A program made the translations under genes and the position numbers. The notes beneath the pieces were generated by a model. It was not told where the DNA came from and did not search any database. It was given only the letters and a program-made list of their open reading frames with translations. A stretch of 25,788 nucleotides of DNA, from positions 1-25,788 of IMG/VR virus record IMGVR_UViG_3300017773_000119; one strand, 5' to 3'. Source of the DNA: a virus. Below, in pieces: positions 15,759 to 23,733 of the stretch (the stretch's first letter is position 1; the number at the start of each line of letters is the position of its first letter).

Positions 15759-15784
15759 GGGGTTCGAAAGAGCCCCTTTTTTTT
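15759..15784 (+). terminator. Rho-independent terminator after the YRGV gene
   Basis: GGGGTTC and GAGCCCC form a 7-bp stem (one G-U) with a GAAA tetraloop, followed by eight T residues. It closes the cassette 17 nt after the stop codon. Confidence 0.93.
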
Positions 15785-15797
15785 ATCTTATTTTTTG

Positions 15798-15805
15798 TAT
15801 AAATA
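15798..15805 (+). promoter_or_regulatory. T4-type late promoter for the gp19-like gene
   Basis: This exact TATAAATA lies 13 nt past the preceding terminator T-run and 25 nt upstream of the next ATG. It gives the tail gene its own late transcript. Confidence 0.8.
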
Positions 15806-15830
15806 AAGGTATAGATTAAAAGAGGTTATC

Positions 15831-16355
15831 ATGCCAGTCACAACCACTACAGGAATATTAGAAAGTACTCTAACCGATAACAAAGGTTTTTTGCAACCTA
15901 CTGGTTTTAGAATTGTTATCAATAAAGGATACTATGCAAACTTAGAATATTTTGCTCAATCAGTCATGCATCCCGGCGCAACAGTAAATGTTGTGGAACT
16001 CCCTGTCAGAAAGGTTACTTCAGTTCCTTTGGCTGGAGATAAGATAACATATTCGGAATTAGAATTAACTCTGATACTAGATGAGGGTATGTCAGGTTAT
16101 AAGGAGATGCAATCTTGGTTAGAAAGAACCATCGAAACTAATACTAGAGGAGTGCTAGAGACACCAGTATCTTCTATATATTCAGACATAACTGTTATGG
16201 TTTTGTCCAGTCAAAATAATACCTCTGTCCGTATAAAGTACAAGGACTGTATTCCTACAGCTTTGAGTGCTATAGATTTAAATGCAACCACAGGAGATGT
16301 AACATATCTGACGTTTAATGCAACGTTTAGATTTGCTCAATTTGAAATTATATAA
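15831..16355 (+). CDS. Tail tube-fold protein at the gp3 position
   Basis: This 174-residue protein resembles gp19: VVELPVRKVTSVPLAGDK (about 54-71) parallels the VPFRGRQLKIAGDR region of the tube protein, an MQSWLERTIE helix parallels LERWMNG, and IPTALSAIDLNATTGDV parallels PTNLSAIELSYDTVD before the last strand. In related marine phages the gene between gp23 and uvsY is usually labelled gp3 (tail completion). The product is thus a virion tail component: a tube initiator/terminator or baseplate-hub tube homologue (gp48/gp54 type) rather than a second bulk tube protein. It has an AGAGG SD and its own late promoter. Confidence 0.72.
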   Translation: MPVTTTTGILESTLTDNKGFLQPTGFRIVINKGYYANLEYFAQSVMHPGATVNVVELPVRKVTSVPLAGDKITYSELELTLILDEGMSGYKEMQSWLERTIETNTRGVLETPVSSIYSDITVMVLSSQNNTSVRIKYKDCIPTALSAIDLNATTGDVTYLTFNATFRFAQFEII

Positions 16356-16370
16356 TGAAGGATTTATATT

Positions 16371-16820
16371 ATGTTATTAGATTTAGAATCAATTATGAAA
16401 GAGTGGGGTGAGGATTGTGAAATTCCCCAACATCAACTAGACGAGGTTTCTAGACAGACTCCAAGTCTTCACGCAAAATATCTACAAAGTTTGTCTCTCG
16501 CAAAGTTACAACTCAAAAGAGTTGAGAACTCCCAACAAGTATTGCTCAAGGAAAAGTGGTTATACTATAATGGTAAGATGGATCAAGAGACCTTAATGTC
16601 TAAGGGGTGGGAACCTGATCCATTTAATGGTCTAAAGATTCTCAAGGGTGAGATGGACTATTACTATAACTCTGATCCAGAGATTGTAGCTTCAGAAGAA
16701 AAGGTGGAGTACTATAAGGTTCTTATTCAACACTTGACTGAGATAGTTGATACTTTAAAGTGGAGACATCAGACTATTGGGAATATGATAAGGTGGAGAC
16801 AATTCGAATCAGGTATTTAA
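16371..16820 (+). CDS. uvsY: UvsY-like recombination mediator
   Basis: This 149-residue helical protein (T4 UvsY 137) lies directly before uvsW, as in T4. The conserved core is HAKYLQSLSLAKLQLKRVE (about 34-52) followed by an L-LKEKWLYYNGKM segment, and a C-terminal RHQTIGNMIRWRQFESG like the end of T4 UvsY. It loads UvsX recombinase on gp32-covered single-stranded DNA. It has an AAGGA SD 8 nt from the ATG. It probably reads through with the preceding gene and uvsW. Confidence 0.88.
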   Translation: MLLDLESIMKEWGEDCEIPQHQLDEVSRQTPSLHAKYLQSLSLAKLQLKRVENSQQVLLKEKWLYYNGKMDQETLMSKGWEPDPFNGLKILKGEMDYYYNSDPEIVASEEKVEYYKVLIQHLTEIVDTLKWRHQTIGNMIRWRQFESGI

Positions 16821-16838
16821 TATTCGAATACATATAGT

Positions 16839-18350
16839 ATGGAAAAAATCCAAATACAAATGAAGAACCATGCGCAGTTGCTGGTATCCGCTCATCCTTC
16901 TATAGATCAAGAGTTGAGAGAATACTTTGCATTTTTCGTGCCGGGTTATCGTTTTATGCCAGCCTTCAAACGAAGACAGTGGGACGGAAGAATCAAACTG
17001 TATAATCAGGTGACTAAAGAGTTACCCGTTGGATTGTATACGCATCTCAGAAGATTCTGTGCTGATAGATTCTACCCTATGGAAATACTGGACAGTGACG
17101 AGTTTGGAATTCCCTCTGCAAAGAATGATGTGGATCATCCGAAATTAATAAAACAAATGTCGTCTTGGGGAATGCCATTTGAACCTAGAGATTATCAGTA
17201 CAAAGCTATAACACACGCTATAGAAAATAAAAGATGTTTGTTGTTATCTCCTACCGGAAGCGGCAAGAGCTTTATTATATACAATTTATTGCGTTTTGTC
17301 AAGGAAAATGAAAAAATAAATAAAACTTTGATAATAGTACCTACAACATCTTTGGTAGAACAGATGTATAAAGATTTCTCAGAGTATGGTTATGATGTTG
17401 AGAATAACTGTCACATGATATATTCTGGTAAGGACAAGGTTACAGATAAACCTGTGATCATATCCACTTGGCAGTCTTTATATAGGTTTGGTACAGAATT
17501 CTTTGAACAGTTCGATGTCGTGTTCGGAGATGAGGTTCATCTGTTTAAAGCTAAATCCTTATCGACAATGATGGATAAGTGTGTTAATTCTCAGTATCGT
17601 TTTGGTACTACAGGTACATTGGATGGAACGGAAACTAATAAGTTAGTCTTAGAAGGTTTGTTTGGTCCGACATATAAGGTTACCACTACGGTAGCTCTTC
17701 AGGACTCAGGGACTCTTGCAGACTTAGATATTTCTGTATTATTACTAAGGTACCATAATGACATATGTCACTTTATGGATGGTAAAACATACCAAGAAGA
17801 AATTGATTGGATTGTTACTAATGATGCAAGAAATAACTTTATTACAAAGTTAGCTGTAGATCAGGAAGGAAATACTCTGGTTATGTTTCAGTTTGTTGAG
17901 AAACATGGAAAGGTTTTATTTGATAAGATAAAAGATTCTGTGGATGAGGACAGAAAGGTTTTTTATGTGTCGGGTGAAGTAGGTGCTGCTGACAGAGAGT
18001 CTATAAGAAGTATTGTCGAGAAACAAGATAATGCAATTATAGTTGCCTCTTTAGGAACATTTAGTACTGGTATAAATATTAAAAACTTACACAATATTGT
18101 ATTTGCAACACCAAGTAAATCTCAAGTAAAGGTGTTACAAAGTATAGGTAGGGGATTGAGAAAGTCTGACAATGGTGAGACTACTAAGCTTTTTGATATA
18201 GCTGATGATTTTCACAAGAAAGGTTATAAGAATTTTACACTAAAACATTCAGCTGAAAGAATTAAAATATATACCAAAGAAGGGTTTAAATATAAAATAT
18301 ACCCTATCGATATGAAAACTGCCCAACTTAAGGATAATGATGAAAGTTAA
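16839..18350 (+). CDS. uvsW: UvsW-like RNA-DNA/DNA helicase
   Basis: This 503-residue protein has the same length as T4 UvsW. It has an N-terminal substrate-binding domain (about 1-100, with FKRRQWDGRIKLY), then SF2 helicase motifs: Walker A SPTGSGKS (137-144), motif Ia IIVPTTSLVEQM, DEVH box (231-234), motif III FGTTGT (255-260) and motif VI QSIGRGLRKS (434-443). UvsW unwinds R-loops and branched DNA and drives the switch from origin-dependent to recombination-dependent replication. The next gene overlaps its 3' end by 11 nt. Confidence 0.95.
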   Translation: MEKIQIQMKNHAQLLVSAHPSIDQELREYFAFFVPGYRFMPAFKRRQWDGRIKLYNQVTKELPVGLYTHLRRFCADRFYPMEILDSDEFGIPSAKNDVDHPKLIKQMSSWGMPFEPRDYQYKAITHAIENKRCLLLSPTGSGKSFIIYNLLRFVKENEKINKTLIIVPTTSLVEQMYKDFSEYGYDVENNCHMIYSGKDKVTDKPVIISTWQSLYRFGTEFFEQFDVVFGDEVHLFKAKSLSTMMDKCVNSQYRFGTTGTLDGTETNKLVLEGLFGPTYKVTTTVALQDSGTLADLDISVLLLRYHNDICHFMDGKTYQEEIDWIVTNDARNNFITKLAVDQEGNTLVMFQFVEKHGKVLFDKIKDSVDEDRKVFYVSGEVGAADRESIRSIVEKQDNAIIVASLGTFSTGINIKNLHNIVFATPSKSQVKVLQSIGRGLRKSDNGETTKLFDIADDFHKKGYKNFTLKHSAERIKIYTKEGFKYKIYPIDMKTAQLKDNDES

Positions 18351-18729
18351 AAAAGATATTAGACAACTTAAAATGATTAACGGTGATGAAGTTATCTGCG
18401 AAGTTGTTGAAGAACACAAGAGTCATTTTATCGTAAGAAACGCATTAAAACTTAAAGAGAAATTGACTGAGGAAAATCATAAATATTTCACCTTTAGTTC
18501 TTATATGACTTATCAGGATGGATTAATCCAAGTAATTATGTTGATGACTAGACATATAATGGCGTTCGCTATACCTACTAAGGAAATGATATTTCAATAT
18601 GATATAGCTTTAGAACAAATAGACAATTTAAAAAATAGTGTAGAGGAAGAACCAATCTTAGATGAAGCTGTAGAAGACTGGTTAGAAAATATCGTAGAGG
18701 ACATGAATAAAAAACGTATTATACATTAA
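18340..18729 (+). CDS. Conserved small phage protein, possible LSm-like fold
   Basis: This 129-residue product overlaps the end of uvsW. The ATG at 18340 is chosen because AAGGA is 5 nt upstream, against 2 nt for the ATG at 18337. The N-terminal half (IRQLKMINGDEVICEVVEE then FIVRNALKL) has the strand pattern of a small SH3/Sm-like barrel, and the C-terminal third is acidic and helical. Genes of this type sit between uvsW and gp55 in marine T4-type phages (recalled). The function is unknown; RNA binding is a guess from fold pattern only. Confidence 0.7.
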   Translation: MKVKKDIRQLKMINGDEVICEVVEEHKSHFIVRNALKLKEKLTEENHKYFTFSSYMTYQDGLIQVIMLMTRHIMAFAIPTKEMIFQYDIALEQIDNLKNSVEEEPILDEAVEDWLENIVEDMNKKRIIH

Positions 18730-18765
18730 TATAAACTCTATTCATCCCTCCGGAGCAGTAGATAT

Positions 18766-18794
18766 ATTATACACTACAGAACAAGTATTGTCAA
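18766..18794 (-). promoter_or_regulatory. Consensus sigma70 promoter on the minus strand
   Basis: On the minus strand the sequence reads TTGACA (18794-18789), a 17-nt spacer, then TATAAT (18771-18766) inside TAGTGTATAATA. Transcription would start near 18759 and run leftwards antisense to the 129-residue gene and uvsW. There is no minus-strand gene of convincing length downstream. It mirrors the + strand promoter at 18821-18849. Confidence 0.6.
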
Positions 18795-18820
18795 GCGTTT
18801 TTTTAAAATAAATTTAATTA

Positions 18821-18849
18821 TTGACAAAATCTATAAAATAGTGTATAAT
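18821..18849 (+). promoter_or_regulatory. Consensus sigma70 (early) promoter for gp55
   Basis: TTGACA, 17 nt, TATAAT: a perfect match to both hexamers. It starts an early transcript about 30 nt before the gp55 ATG. The -10 lies in TAGTGTATAATA. Confidence 0.88.
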
Positions 18850-18886
18850 ACACACATTAACAACATAAAAATCGGAACTATTAATT

Positions 18887-19477
18887 ATGGCTAGTGAAGC
18901 ATCCAAAAGACCACATTATGTTAATAACAAACAGTTTAGTCAAGCGGTCGTAGACTATGTAACTCATCTTAGGGAATGTGAGAAGGAGGGTTTATCAAAA
19001 CCCATCGTACCTAATTACATCGCAGAATGTTTTTTAAAGATATGTGAAGGTCTATCTCATAAAGCTAACTTTGTTCGTTATACATACAGAGAGGAAATGG
19101 TTATGGATGCTGTAGAAAATTGTCTCAAAGCAATTAATAGGTTTGATCCAGAGGCCGCAACTCGTACAGGAAATCTTAATGCGTTCGCATACTTCACACA
19201 GATTTCTTGGTATGCATTCTTACGTCGCATACAAAACGAGAAACGTCAACAAGATATAAAGATGAAGTATATTTCAGAAGCTGCAATAGAAGACTTTTTA
19301 GTCAATGGAGAAAACATAGATGGTCATATTCATAATCAACCATTTGTAGATGTTCTTCGACAGAGGATTGATATTGTGAAAGATGCTGACAGTCACTTCA
19401 AAGATTACGCAAAAGAAGAAAAGAAAAGAAAGAGAAGATCGGTAAAGGTTGATTCTGATCTTTCAGATTATTTGTAA
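18887..19477 (+). CDS. 55: gp55-like late sigma factor
   Basis: This 196-residue protein (T4 gp55 185) is a minimal sigma70-family factor that directs host RNA polymerase to the TATAAATA promoters seen in this window. The region 2-like segment includes YREEMVMDAVENCLKAINRF (about 67-86) and NAFAYFTQISWYAFLRRI (about 99-116). The C-terminus ends DSDLSDYL, an acidic-hydrophobic tail of the kind that docks to the gp45 sliding clamp (inference). It has a strong early promoter of its own, no good SD, and is followed by another promoter. Confidence 0.92.
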   Translation: MASEASKRPHYVNNKQFSQAVVDYVTHLRECEKEGLSKPIVPNYIAECFLKICEGLSHKANFVRYTYREEMVMDAVENCLKAINRFDPEAATRTGNLNAFAYFTQISWYAFLRRIQNEKRQQDIKMKYISEAAIEDFLVNGENIDGHIHNQPFVDVLRQRIDIVKDADSHFKDYAKEEKKRKRRSVKVDSDLSDYL

Positions 19478-19485
19478 TAAAACAC

Positions 19486-19515
19486 TTGACATTTACTTAT
19501 GAAGTGTGGTATAAT
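19486..19515 (+). promoter_or_regulatory. Sigma70 (early) promoter for gp47
   Basis: TTGACA, 18 nt, TATAAT, with TGTG just before the -10. The start is expected about 25 nt before the gp47 ATG. Confidence 0.85.
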
Positions 19516-19546
19516 TACCACATAATTTTATAGGATTATATTATAC

Positions 19547-20602
19547 ATGAAAGTAGCGATACTAAACGATACTCATTGCGGTATTCGTAATTCCTCTGAT
19601 ATATTCATGAAGTATCAGGAAAGTTTTTATTCAGAAATATTTTTCCCATACTTGGAAGAAAACAACATAACTCAGATTCTGCATCTGGGCGATTACTATG
19701 ATAATCGAAAAACTATAAACTTTAAAGCTTTAAACCATAATCGTAAGATCTTCCTTGAGAAATTAAGGGAGTACGGTGTTACTATGGATATAATTCCGGG
19801 CAACCACGACTGTTACTTTAAGAACACTAATGATTTAAATTCTTTGAAAGAATTACTGGGTCATTATATGAACGAGGTGAATATCGTTGAGGAACCTCGA
19901 ATCATGGATTATGATGGATGTAAGATTGCTCTTGTCCCTTGGATTAATCCGGAGAATGAAAAAGAGTCGTTGAAGTTTTTGGAGACATGCAAAGTTGACA
20001 TTGTAGGCGCACATTTAGAGTTAACTGGTTTTGAGATGGATCGAGGACTAGAATGTCGAGATGGGATGTCACCTACACATTTTGATAGATTTGAGATGGT
20101 AATGACAGGTCACTTTCATGCTAGATCTACTAGAGGTAATATCCATTACCTAGGCTCTCAGATGGAGTTCTATTGGAATGATTGTAATGACAAGAAATAT
20201 TTCCATGTGTTTGACACCGATACCAGAGAATTGACACCTATACATAATCCACTCACAATATACGAAAAGATTTATTATAACTCAGATACTACAGATGTTT
20301 TCCAAGATCTTTCTTACATACATAACAAGTTTGTTAAATTGATTGTTGTTAATAAGGGAGACCCTTTAACCTTCGAAAGATTTGTTGATCGTATTCAAAT
20401 GCAACCCATACACGAACTAAAGATAGTTGAAAACTTTAAGGAGTTTATTGGAGACGCTGTCAATGGAGATATAAAGATTGACGACACAACTGATCTTGTT
20501 CATAAGTATATCGACATGGTTGATACTGATCTCGATAAGAATAGAATCAAGACCGAACTTTCGGAACTTATGATTGAAGCTCAAAACTTAGAGGTAGTGT
20601 AG
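19547..20602 (+). CDS. 47: gp47-like recombination nuclease (Mre11-type)
   Basis: This 351-residue (T4 gp47 339) calcineurin-type phosphoesterase shows all metal motifs: NDTHCG (D8, H10), LGDYYDNR (D49), PGNHDCY (N86, H87), GAHLE (H155) and TGHFHAR (H189, H191). With gp46 it forms the Mre11/Rad50-like complex that resects DNA ends for recombination-dependent replication and degrades host DNA. gp46 follows after one small gene, and the early promoter lies directly upstream. Confidence 0.95.
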   Translation: MKVAILNDTHCGIRNSSDIFMKYQESFYSEIFFPYLEENNITQILHLGDYYDNRKTINFKALNHNRKIFLEKLREYGVTMDIIPGNHDCYFKNTNDLNSLKELLGHYMNEVNIVEEPRIMDYDGCKIALVPWINPENEKESLKFLETCKVDIVGAHLELTGFEMDRGLECRDGMSPTHFDRFEMVMTGHFHARSTRGNIHYLGSQMEFYWNDCNDKKYFHVFDTDTRELTPIHNPLTIYEKIYYNSDTTDVFQDLSYIHNKFVKLIVVNKGDPLTFERFVDRIQMQPIHELKIVENFKEFIGDAVNGDIKIDDTTDLVHKYIDMVDTDLDKNRIKTELSELMIEAQNLEVV

Positions 20603-20604
20603 TT

Positions 20605-20898
20605 ATGGTTAGTAAAAATGATATTACTGGTGACGCAATACAAACTAAAAGTCCCAACAATCAGTATTCAGAAAACTTCGATAAAATTTTTAACAAGACT
20701 CCTACAAGAGACGGTAGTCACATAGACATTTCTGTCTTTGATATAGATTTCATTGTTAGAAATAGAATTAGTATTATAACCCCAGCGGATTTTGTCAGTA
20801 GAGATATGTTTAAGATTTACGATGCTAAAGTGACCGCGTATGGTAAAAGTATGGAAGATGCGATAACGGCCTTCCTACACGAAAAAGAAAAAATGTAA
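20605..20898 (+). CDS. Small protein between gp47 and gp46
   Basis: This 97-residue protein starts 2 nt after the gp47 stop. A Ser/Asn-rich start is followed by a mixed region (SVFDIDFIVRNRISIITP, FVSRDMFKIYDAKVTAYG) and an acidic helix at the end. No catalytic motif is visible. T4 also carries small genes (46.1, 46.2, 47.1) here. It is probably translated with gp47; the function is unknown. Confidence 0.75.
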   Translation: MVSKNDITGDAIQTKSPNNQYSENFDKIFNKTPTRDGSHIDISVFDIDFIVRNRISIITPADFVSRDMFKIYDAKVTAYGKSMEDAITAFLHEKEKM

Positions 20899-20905
20899 AA
20901 AACAC

Positions 20906-20934
20906 TTTACATTTTGCTTTATATATGTTATAAT
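20906..20934 (+). promoter_or_regulatory. Sigma70 (early) promoter for gp46
   Basis: TTTACA, 17 nt, TATAAT, just after the stop of the preceding small gene. It is one mismatch from consensus in the -35. Confidence 0.8.
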
Positions 20935-20976
20935 ACCCCTCCTTTCCAAATGTTTTATTTGTGAGTAATATACTTT

Positions 20977-22701
20977 ATGATAATATTTAAGAAACTTAGA
21001 TATAAGAATTTTCTTTCTACCGGAAATAGTTTTACGGAGATTGACCTACAGGATTCTTCTACCACTCTGGTTGTGGGTCAGAATGGTGCTGGTAAATCGA
21101 CTATGTTAGATGCTTTGTCTTTTGGTTTATTTGGTAAAGCTCACAGAAAAATATCTAAACCGCAATTGGTAAATACTATAAACTCTAAGGCTACTATGGT
21201 TGAGGTAGAGTTTTCTATAGGGTCTAAAGACTATAAAATTGTACGTGGAATAAAACCTAATGTGTTTGAAATCTATGTCAATGGTGTTATGATTGACCAG
21301 AGTTCTCACGCTAAAGAGTATCAACAAATATTAGAGAAAAATATTTTAAAACTTAACCACAAATCTTTTCATCAGATTGTTGTGTTGGGTTCGGGTTCCT
21401 TTGTCCCATTTATGCAGTTGAGTCAGGCACAGAGAAGGGATGTTATCGAAGATCTTCTGGATATAAATGTCTTCTCTAAAATGAATCAACTTCTAAAGGA
21501 AAAAATTGCGCTTCTTAAAAATTCTATAGGGGATAATAACCACCGATTAGATGTTGTTAATACTAAGATAAATTCTCAGAAAAAATACATCAGAGATCTT
21601 ACTGCTATTACTGTCGCTAATAGAAAACAGAAAGAAAGTGATATAGCAGACCTACATAAAAAAATAAAAAAACTTTCCAAACAAAATATTGAGTTGTCTT
21701 CTAAAGTGGAGGAGTTGTTGCCTGCACACACCAATGAGATGAAAACTCTGAATGAAAAGAAGAATAAACTCTCTTCATATAACACTCAGTTTAAAACTCA
21801 AGTTAAAGGTATTGTTAAGGAAGCTAAGTTTTTCGAAGACAACGAATCCTGTCCTACATGCGAACAGGTTATTAGTGATGACCTAAGAAAAGAAAAGAAA
21901 GATAAAGCTCAGTTTCGTGCTAAGGAACTTAATGATGCAATGATTAAAGTTGCTGAAGAGATAGTGTCAGTAAATTCCGAAATAGAAAGAGTTAATAGTG
22001 AGTTGATCCTTATACAGAAAGATCAAACTGAAATGTATAGTAATAACAAATCCATCAGTCAATTCCAAAATCAAATAGACAGAATTCAATCTGAGATAGA
22101 TAGTCTTGTTGATAGTGAAGGTGATATGGGTCAGGCCAACAAAGATCTCGACGATCTTCGTGATCAGTTGCACTCTTTCCAAGACGAGAAGTATAAGTTA
22201 AATGAACAACATTCTTACAACCAAGTTTCTTCTGAACTTCTGAAGGACACTGGTATTAAGACCAAGATTATCAAACAATACATACCTGTTATAAATCAGT
22301 TGACCAATCAGTACCTACAGACTTTAGATTTCTTTGTTCACTTTGACCTCGACGAAAGCTTTCAAGAAACTATCAGATCTCGTCACCGCGATTCTTTTAC
22401 ATATGACTCGTTTTCTGAAGGAGAGAAACAAAGAATAGATCTCTCTTTATTGTTTACTTGGAGACAGGTAGCTAAGATGAAGAACTCTGTAGCAACAAAT
22501 CTTTTGATTCTGGATGAGACTTTTGACTCTTCTCTGGATGAAGATGGAGTTGATAATCTCATGAAGATTATTCACTCGTTGGGAGATGACACTAACGTGT
22601 TTGTTATCTCTCATAAGTCTGAACTCGAAGATGCTCACTTTGAGAATAAACTAGTGTTCAGTAAAAAGAAGAATTTCTCCACATTGAAAAAAGTTGCATA
22701 A
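20977..22701 (+). CDS. 46: gp46-like recombination ATPase (Rad50-type)
   Basis: This 574-residue (T4 gp46 560) SMC/Rad50 family ATPase has Walker A GQNGAGKS (34-41), long coiled-coil arms (about 170-290 and 300-420) around a zinc hook CPTC (C292, C295), the ABC signature FSEGEKQRIDLSLLF (about 479-493), and Walker B LLILDE (about 509-514) followed by a D-loop-like SSLDEDG. It is the partner of gp47 in end resection. The SD is weak. It has its own early promoter. Confidence 0.95.
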   Translation: MIIFKKLRYKNFLSTGNSFTEIDLQDSSTTLVVGQNGAGKSTMLDALSFGLFGKAHRKISKPQLVNTINSKATMVEVEFSIGSKDYKIVRGIKPNVFEIYVNGVMIDQSSHAKEYQQILEKNILKLNHKSFHQIVVLGSGSFVPFMQLSQAQRRDVIEDLLDINVFSKMNQLLKEKIALLKNSIGDNNHRLDVVNTKINSQKKYIRDLTAITVANRKQKESDIADLHKKIKKLSKQNIELSSKVEELLPAHTNEMKTLNEKKNKLSSYNTQFKTQVKGIVKEAKFFEDNESCPTCEQVISDDLRKEKKDKAQFRAKELNDAMIKVAEEIVSVNSEIERVNSELILIQKDQTEMYSNNKSISQFQNQIDRIQSEIDSLVDSEGDMGQANKDLDDLRDQLHSFQDEKYKLNEQHSYNQVSSELLKDTGIKTKIIKQYIPVINQLTNQYLQTLDFFVHFDLDESFQETIRSRHRDSFTYDSFSEGEKQRIDLSLLFTWRQVAKMKNSVATNLLILDETFDSSLDEDGVDNLMKIIHSLGDDTNVFVISHKSELEDAHFENKLVFSKKKNFSTLKKVA

Positions 22702-22706
22702 AGTGC

Positions 22707-22735
22707 TTTACAAAAGTGTAGGAATAGTGTATAAT
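22707..22735 (+). promoter_or_regulatory. Sigma70 (early) promoter for gp45
   Basis: TTTACA, 17 nt, TATAAT, with TAGTG before the -10, the same extended context as the gp55 promoter pair. Confidence 0.83.
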
Positions 22736-22764
22736 GTATGTCATATTAACTAAGGAATTATATT

Positions 22765-23442
22765 ATGGAATTATCAGATCGCACTCTATCAGTTCTTAAG
22801 AACTACTCTAACATCAATCCTAACATTGTTTTCAATGAAGGTAACACAATAAAGACTATGGCTGTAGCAAGAAATGTCGTCTCTTCTGCTACGGTAGAAG
22901 AAACTTTCCCCAGAACTTTTGGAATCTATGACTTAAACGAGTTCCTAAATGTTCTAGGATTGGTAGAAAGACCCAACATTAGTTTTAGTGATGACTATGC
23001 AACCATTACTGACGGTTCAGGATTATCATCTATACGTTACTTTTACTCTGATCCCGATATGTTAACTACACCCACTAAAGATATTACTATGCCTGATAGC
23101 GAAGTTAGTTTTACTTTGAGTGTAGAAACTCTAGCAAAAATCAAAAGAGCTTCTGCTGCATTAGGTCACCAAGAGATTCGTATCCAACCTTCTAACGGAT
23201 CTATAGTTCTTACTGTCGGGGATTCTAATGATCCTACATCTAATTCATTTTCTATAAATGTGGATGGTAATTACTCCGAAGGAACAGAGTTTAGTTTTAT
23301 TCTTAATGTGAATAATATTAAAGTTGTCAACGAGTCTTTTGAAGTTTCCATCTCAAGTAAACTTATAAGTAATTTCCGAAGCACACATTCTGATATAGAA
23401 TACTTCGTTGCACTGGAAAAAACTTCAACTTACGGAGTATAA
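22765..23442 (+). CDS. 45: gp45-like sliding clamp
   Basis: This 225-residue protein (T4 gp45 228) is the trimeric DNA clamp. Family features include LSVLKNYSNINPNIVF near the N-terminus (about 8-23), TFGIYDLNEFLNVL (about 51-64), a VSFTLS strand, and the C-terminal SDIEYFVALEKTSTYG. It tethers the DNA polymerase gp43 and also activates late transcription through gp55 and gp33. gp44/gp62 load it. It has an AAGGA SD. The gene's stop lies in a TATAAATA sequence (23438-23445). Confidence 0.94.
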   Translation: MELSDRTLSVLKNYSNINPNIVFNEGNTIKTMAVARNVVSSATVEETFPRTFGIYDLNEFLNVLGLVERPNISFSDDYATITDGSGLSSIRYFYSDPDMLTTPTKDITMPDSEVSFTLSVETLAKIKRASAALGHQEIRIQPSNGSIVLTVGDSNDPTSNSFSINVDGNYSEGTEFSFILNVNNIKVVNESFEVSISSKLISNFRSTHSDIEYFVALEKTSTYGV

Positions 23443-23445
23443 ATA
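23438..23445 (+). promoter_or_regulatory. TATAAATA octamer at the gp45 stop, possible late promoter
   Basis: This is an exact late octamer, but it ends 1 nt before the ATG of the next small gene, so a late transcript would start inside that gene. It could serve the tRNA cluster downstream, or it may be fortuitous (it contains the gp45 stop codon). Confidence 0.3.
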
Positions 23446-23446
23446 G

Positions 23447-23647
23447 ATGACCGATCAAGAAAAATTGAACGACTTAGCCAATAGAATCGCAAGATCTACT
23501 GTAGCTGTTATAGATACTATAACACAACGTGGAGGTTTTAAGGGTGAGGAACTTTTGACTATTGGTCAACTAAGAGAACAGTCTGTCCAAGTTATTAGTT
23601 TGGTTGAAGAAATTTCAGAAGAGGGAACTAAAAAAACTAAAAAATAG
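23447..23647 (+). CDS. Small helical protein after the sliding clamp
   Basis: This 66-residue protein starts 4 nt after the gp45 stop. It is predicted to be mostly helical (an N-terminal amphipathic helix, then IGQLREQSVQVISLVEEI) with a Lys-rich end. No known motif is seen. T4 has rpbA after gp45, but this one is half its length and not recognisably similar. It is probably co-translated with gp45. Confidence 0.7.
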   Translation: MTDQEKLNDLANRIARSTVAVIDTITQRGGFKGEELLTIGQLREQSVQVISLVEEISEEGTKKTKK

Positions 23648-23653
23648 TTTAGA

Positions 23654-23729
23654 GTCCCGTTCGTCTAGTCGGTTAGGACACTAGGTTTTCATCCTAGCAA
23701 CATCGGTTCGAATCCGGTACGGGATGCCA
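23654..23729 (+). tRNA. tRNA-Glu (TTC)
   Basis: This is a complete cloverleaf with acceptor GTCCCGT/ACGGGAT (first pair G-U), anticodon stem CTAGG/CCTAG with loop TTTTCAT, so anticodon TTC, T-loop TTCGAAT, and an encoded CCA after discriminator G. It reads GAA/GAG, codons frequent in these genes. Confidence 0.93.
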
Positions 23730-23733
23730 ATTT

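Noticed and set aside
18071-18078. TATAAATA inside uvsW
   Set aside because: It is within coding sequence (G-I-N-I), and the next gene start is about 260 nt away with its own coupled SD; probably chance in AT-rich DNA.
18747-18754. CTCCGGAG palindrome in the uvsW-gp55 gap and an 8-codon minus-strand frame next to it
   Set aside because: The palindrome is too short and has no loop for a hairpin; the tiny frame has its SD directly abutting the ATG and no conservation can be judged.
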